Source: Hypsibius dujardini
Lineage: Eukaryota > Tardigrada > Eutardigrada > Parachela > Hypsibiidae
Length of the DNA: 30,002 bases
Direction: 5' to 3'
Assembly (NCBI GenBank): GCA_001579985.1
Contig: LRSR01007926.1
Span: forward strand, 25,001-55,002
Part shown: piece by piece, positions 28,296-30,002 of the stretch
Numbering within the stretch: the first letter of the stretch is position 1
How the letters are laid out: each line of letters opens with the position of its first letter
Made by a program: the position numbers and the translations under genes
The notes under the pieces: model-generated
What the model saw: only the letters and a program-made list of their open reading frames with translations
Told to the model about the DNA's origin: nothing
The model's database searches: none

Positions 28296-30002
28296 TCACA
28301 CCGAACCACCGCGATACACAATCCGCGATTCACCAGGGCACAATTCCTCCCTCAACTTGGCATCATCCGATTCACTCGAGTATCGCACATCCAGTCCCTC
28401 CAACTCCAACGTGCTCTTCAGGTAGGTCAAGTTCTCCACCAGCACTTCGCGCTCATTAAAGTCCAACTCGGATTTCAAGGCTTTCACGCCCTCTCGTTCG
28501 TAGTTGGTCTTGACCATATGCACAAACGGCATCACCTTCTTTATATGCTTCGTTACCTCCGCATCCTGCTTCAGATCATTCAAAATATCCTTGTTGTCTG
28601 GGAGGACGTCGCCCTTGGCCAGGTAGCCTTGTATAGTTTTGAGGACGACCGTCTGCCAGGCGGGATACGACTGAGCTACCCAAATTGTGGCATGCGTCGG
28701 CTTGGCCGGACCGACAGTTTTGCCTTTCGCGGGCTGGAGGTACGACTTGAGCTTGAGCCGGTACTCGTGGAGCGAGTGGACGAGATATTCAGTGGCCTGT
28801 ACCAGCTTGTGGTCGATCGGGCCGGCTACGGGAAACTTTGCGCTCATTATGCTTTCCTTGTGGCCGAGAAGAGTCTTCCAAATGTGCTCGCAAATGTGTG
28901 GGCAAATTGGCGCCAGGAGCAACGTTTGGACTTCGAAAAACCTGAAAACAGACATAAAAGCGGTTTTAGTGTCTCGTCTCATCAAGACTCATTAAGTACC
29001 CCAAATCATTCTATTAGTACCACGGTGTTCGTACTAACTCAAAGCATCAACTAGCATCAAACAGCAACTACCACTTCGTATCAACTATTAATTATTAATT
29101 AGTGAGAACATGTACCTGTCCATCAAGCCACGATGCAAGCCGTCGGCGCCGCAGAACTCTCGATAACGGCTCAAACACAGCTGCAGCTCAAAGAAGCCAG
29201 ACTTCAATGCATCCTTATACATCATCTTCTCGTAGCTCGCCTCCGTCAACTGAATCTTCGCGTTGATGTCATTTTCAAAGGCCCGATCGTTGAACGTCAA
29301 CTCAGTCCGGTCCACCAGCAACACCTCGCCCTTCACCTTGACATCCTTGACGTAATCCAACCAGGCGTACAGGCGGAGAACACCGGCGTCCGCCGTACTG
29401 ACCGCAAAGTTGGCGTCATCCAGTCCGTCCCCAGCGTCGGCCAGGGCCAATCGCATCCCGTCCGCAGAGTACAGCTGCACCGCGTCTTCCAAGGTGAGAA
29501 AGTTCCCAGTAGATTTGGACATTTTCTCCGAGTTCAAGAGGCTGTGGCCGTTGACGCGGACGCTATTGGGCCACTTGGTGCGGTCGTCCGGCCACATGGC
29601 GACGTGATTATAGAGGAAGAAGCTAAGATGATTGGGGACGAGATCCTTCCCGGTCACTCGCAGATCAACCGCGTACCAGTAGTTGAATTCGTTCTTCAGC
29701 GTTCTGAGGGTGGCTTCAAGAATGCCAGAATCCTTGGGATACGGGGCGTCTGCGAGGAAGATGTAGTCCCATACTTCCGGAGTCATCTGCTCAGCTCTAC
29801 GATTGAAAGCTCGTGTCCTGACAAGTTGTGACTTGTGAGTAACTCACAATGAAAACAAAAATGCGTACCTAATTCCTGCCGGTCCAGTTTCACTTCCGTC
29901 GAAGGGTTTCATCAACAGATGTGATACCGTGTAGAAGGCCATGTAGATGGTGGAATCGGAGAGGGACTCAATGAGATACTTCTCATCCCATGGCAATCGA
30001 GT
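28296..30002 (-). CDS. LARS1: Cytosolic leucyl-tRNA synthetase, 3' part, three exons (5' partial)
   Basis: This class I synthetase charges tRNA-Leu with leucine in the cytosol. Exons on the minus strand are 29869-30002 (continuing beyond the window), 29116-29796 and 28296-28941. Phases agree at both junctions. The sequence shows [40 protein letters not shown], the catalytic-loop motif KMSKS (29511-29525) in [15 protein letters not shown], and the anticodon-binding helices ([19 protein letters not shown]). All match eukaryotic LARS closely. The frame ends [16 protein letters not shown] then TGA, about 90 residues short of the human C-terminus. Either this species has a shorter tail or a last exon was missed. 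A truncated near-identical copy lies at 18687-19535. Confidence 0.93.

Noticed and set aside
28518-29831. Long plus-strand frames of 178 and 232 aa
   Set aside because: They are antisense shadows of the leucyl-tRNA synthetase exons.

Overview
The window comes from a metazoan nuclear genome, most likely an invertebrate. The genes are split by GT-AG introns (about 50 bp to 1 kb), their products are animal proteins (a SUZ12-type Polycomb subunit, a PAXX-type DNA-repair factor, cytosolic leucyl-tRNA synthetase), and gene density is low. Miniature inverted-repeat elements, minisatellites and GATT/GTCT microsatellites are abundant. No operons, rRNA, tRNA or CRISPR were seen. The exact phylum (arthropod, tardigrade or other) cannot be fixed from the sequence.

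Layout. 1-3400: gene-poor, with microsatellites, one 341-bp inverted-repeat element, a 21-bp minisatellite and a 31-bp repeat. 3418-7457 (+): a seven-exon SUZ12-like gene of 597 codons whose phases all agree; its second intron carries a foldback element with an 8-bp target duplication. 7500-12750: no convincing gene; two more copies of the 341-bp family, one further short MITE, and a nest of inverted repeats at 10639-11411. 12753-15275 (+): a five-exon gene (275 aa) with an N-terminal KIX-like segment and a Pro/Ser/Thr-rich linker. 15686-17009 (-): a two-exon PAXX-like gene, tail to tail with the KIX gene. 17361-18333 (-): broken histone H3 sequence. 18687-19535 (-): a truncated second copy of the 3' part of leucyl-tRNA synthetase, cut off by a 1.17-kb hAT-like non-autonomous element (19536-20704) that itself holds another inverted-repeat element. 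20705-23240: repeats, including a 74-bp host unit that exists once empty and twice with the same MITE. 23241-23521 (+): a 65-aa secreted six-cysteine peptide. 24396-24529 (+): an orphan exon perhaps from a VPS50/syndetin-like gene. 26399-27344 (+): a second small secreted protein, with a decayed inverted copy of its first exon at 25531-25675. 27299-27517 (-): a second H3 pseudogene. 28296-30002 (-): the 3' part of the apparently intact leucyl-tRNA synthetase gene, running off the window end.

The genes are not a functional cluster: chromatin silencing (SUZ12), transcriptional coactivator-type interaction (KIX), end joining (PAXX), translation (LARS) and secretion sit side by side. The most informative features are the exon reconstructions of SUZ12, PAXX and the KIX gene, the layered H3/LARS duplication, and the many small DNA elements whose boundaries or target duplications can be read directly. 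I did not find evidence for a new multi-gene system.
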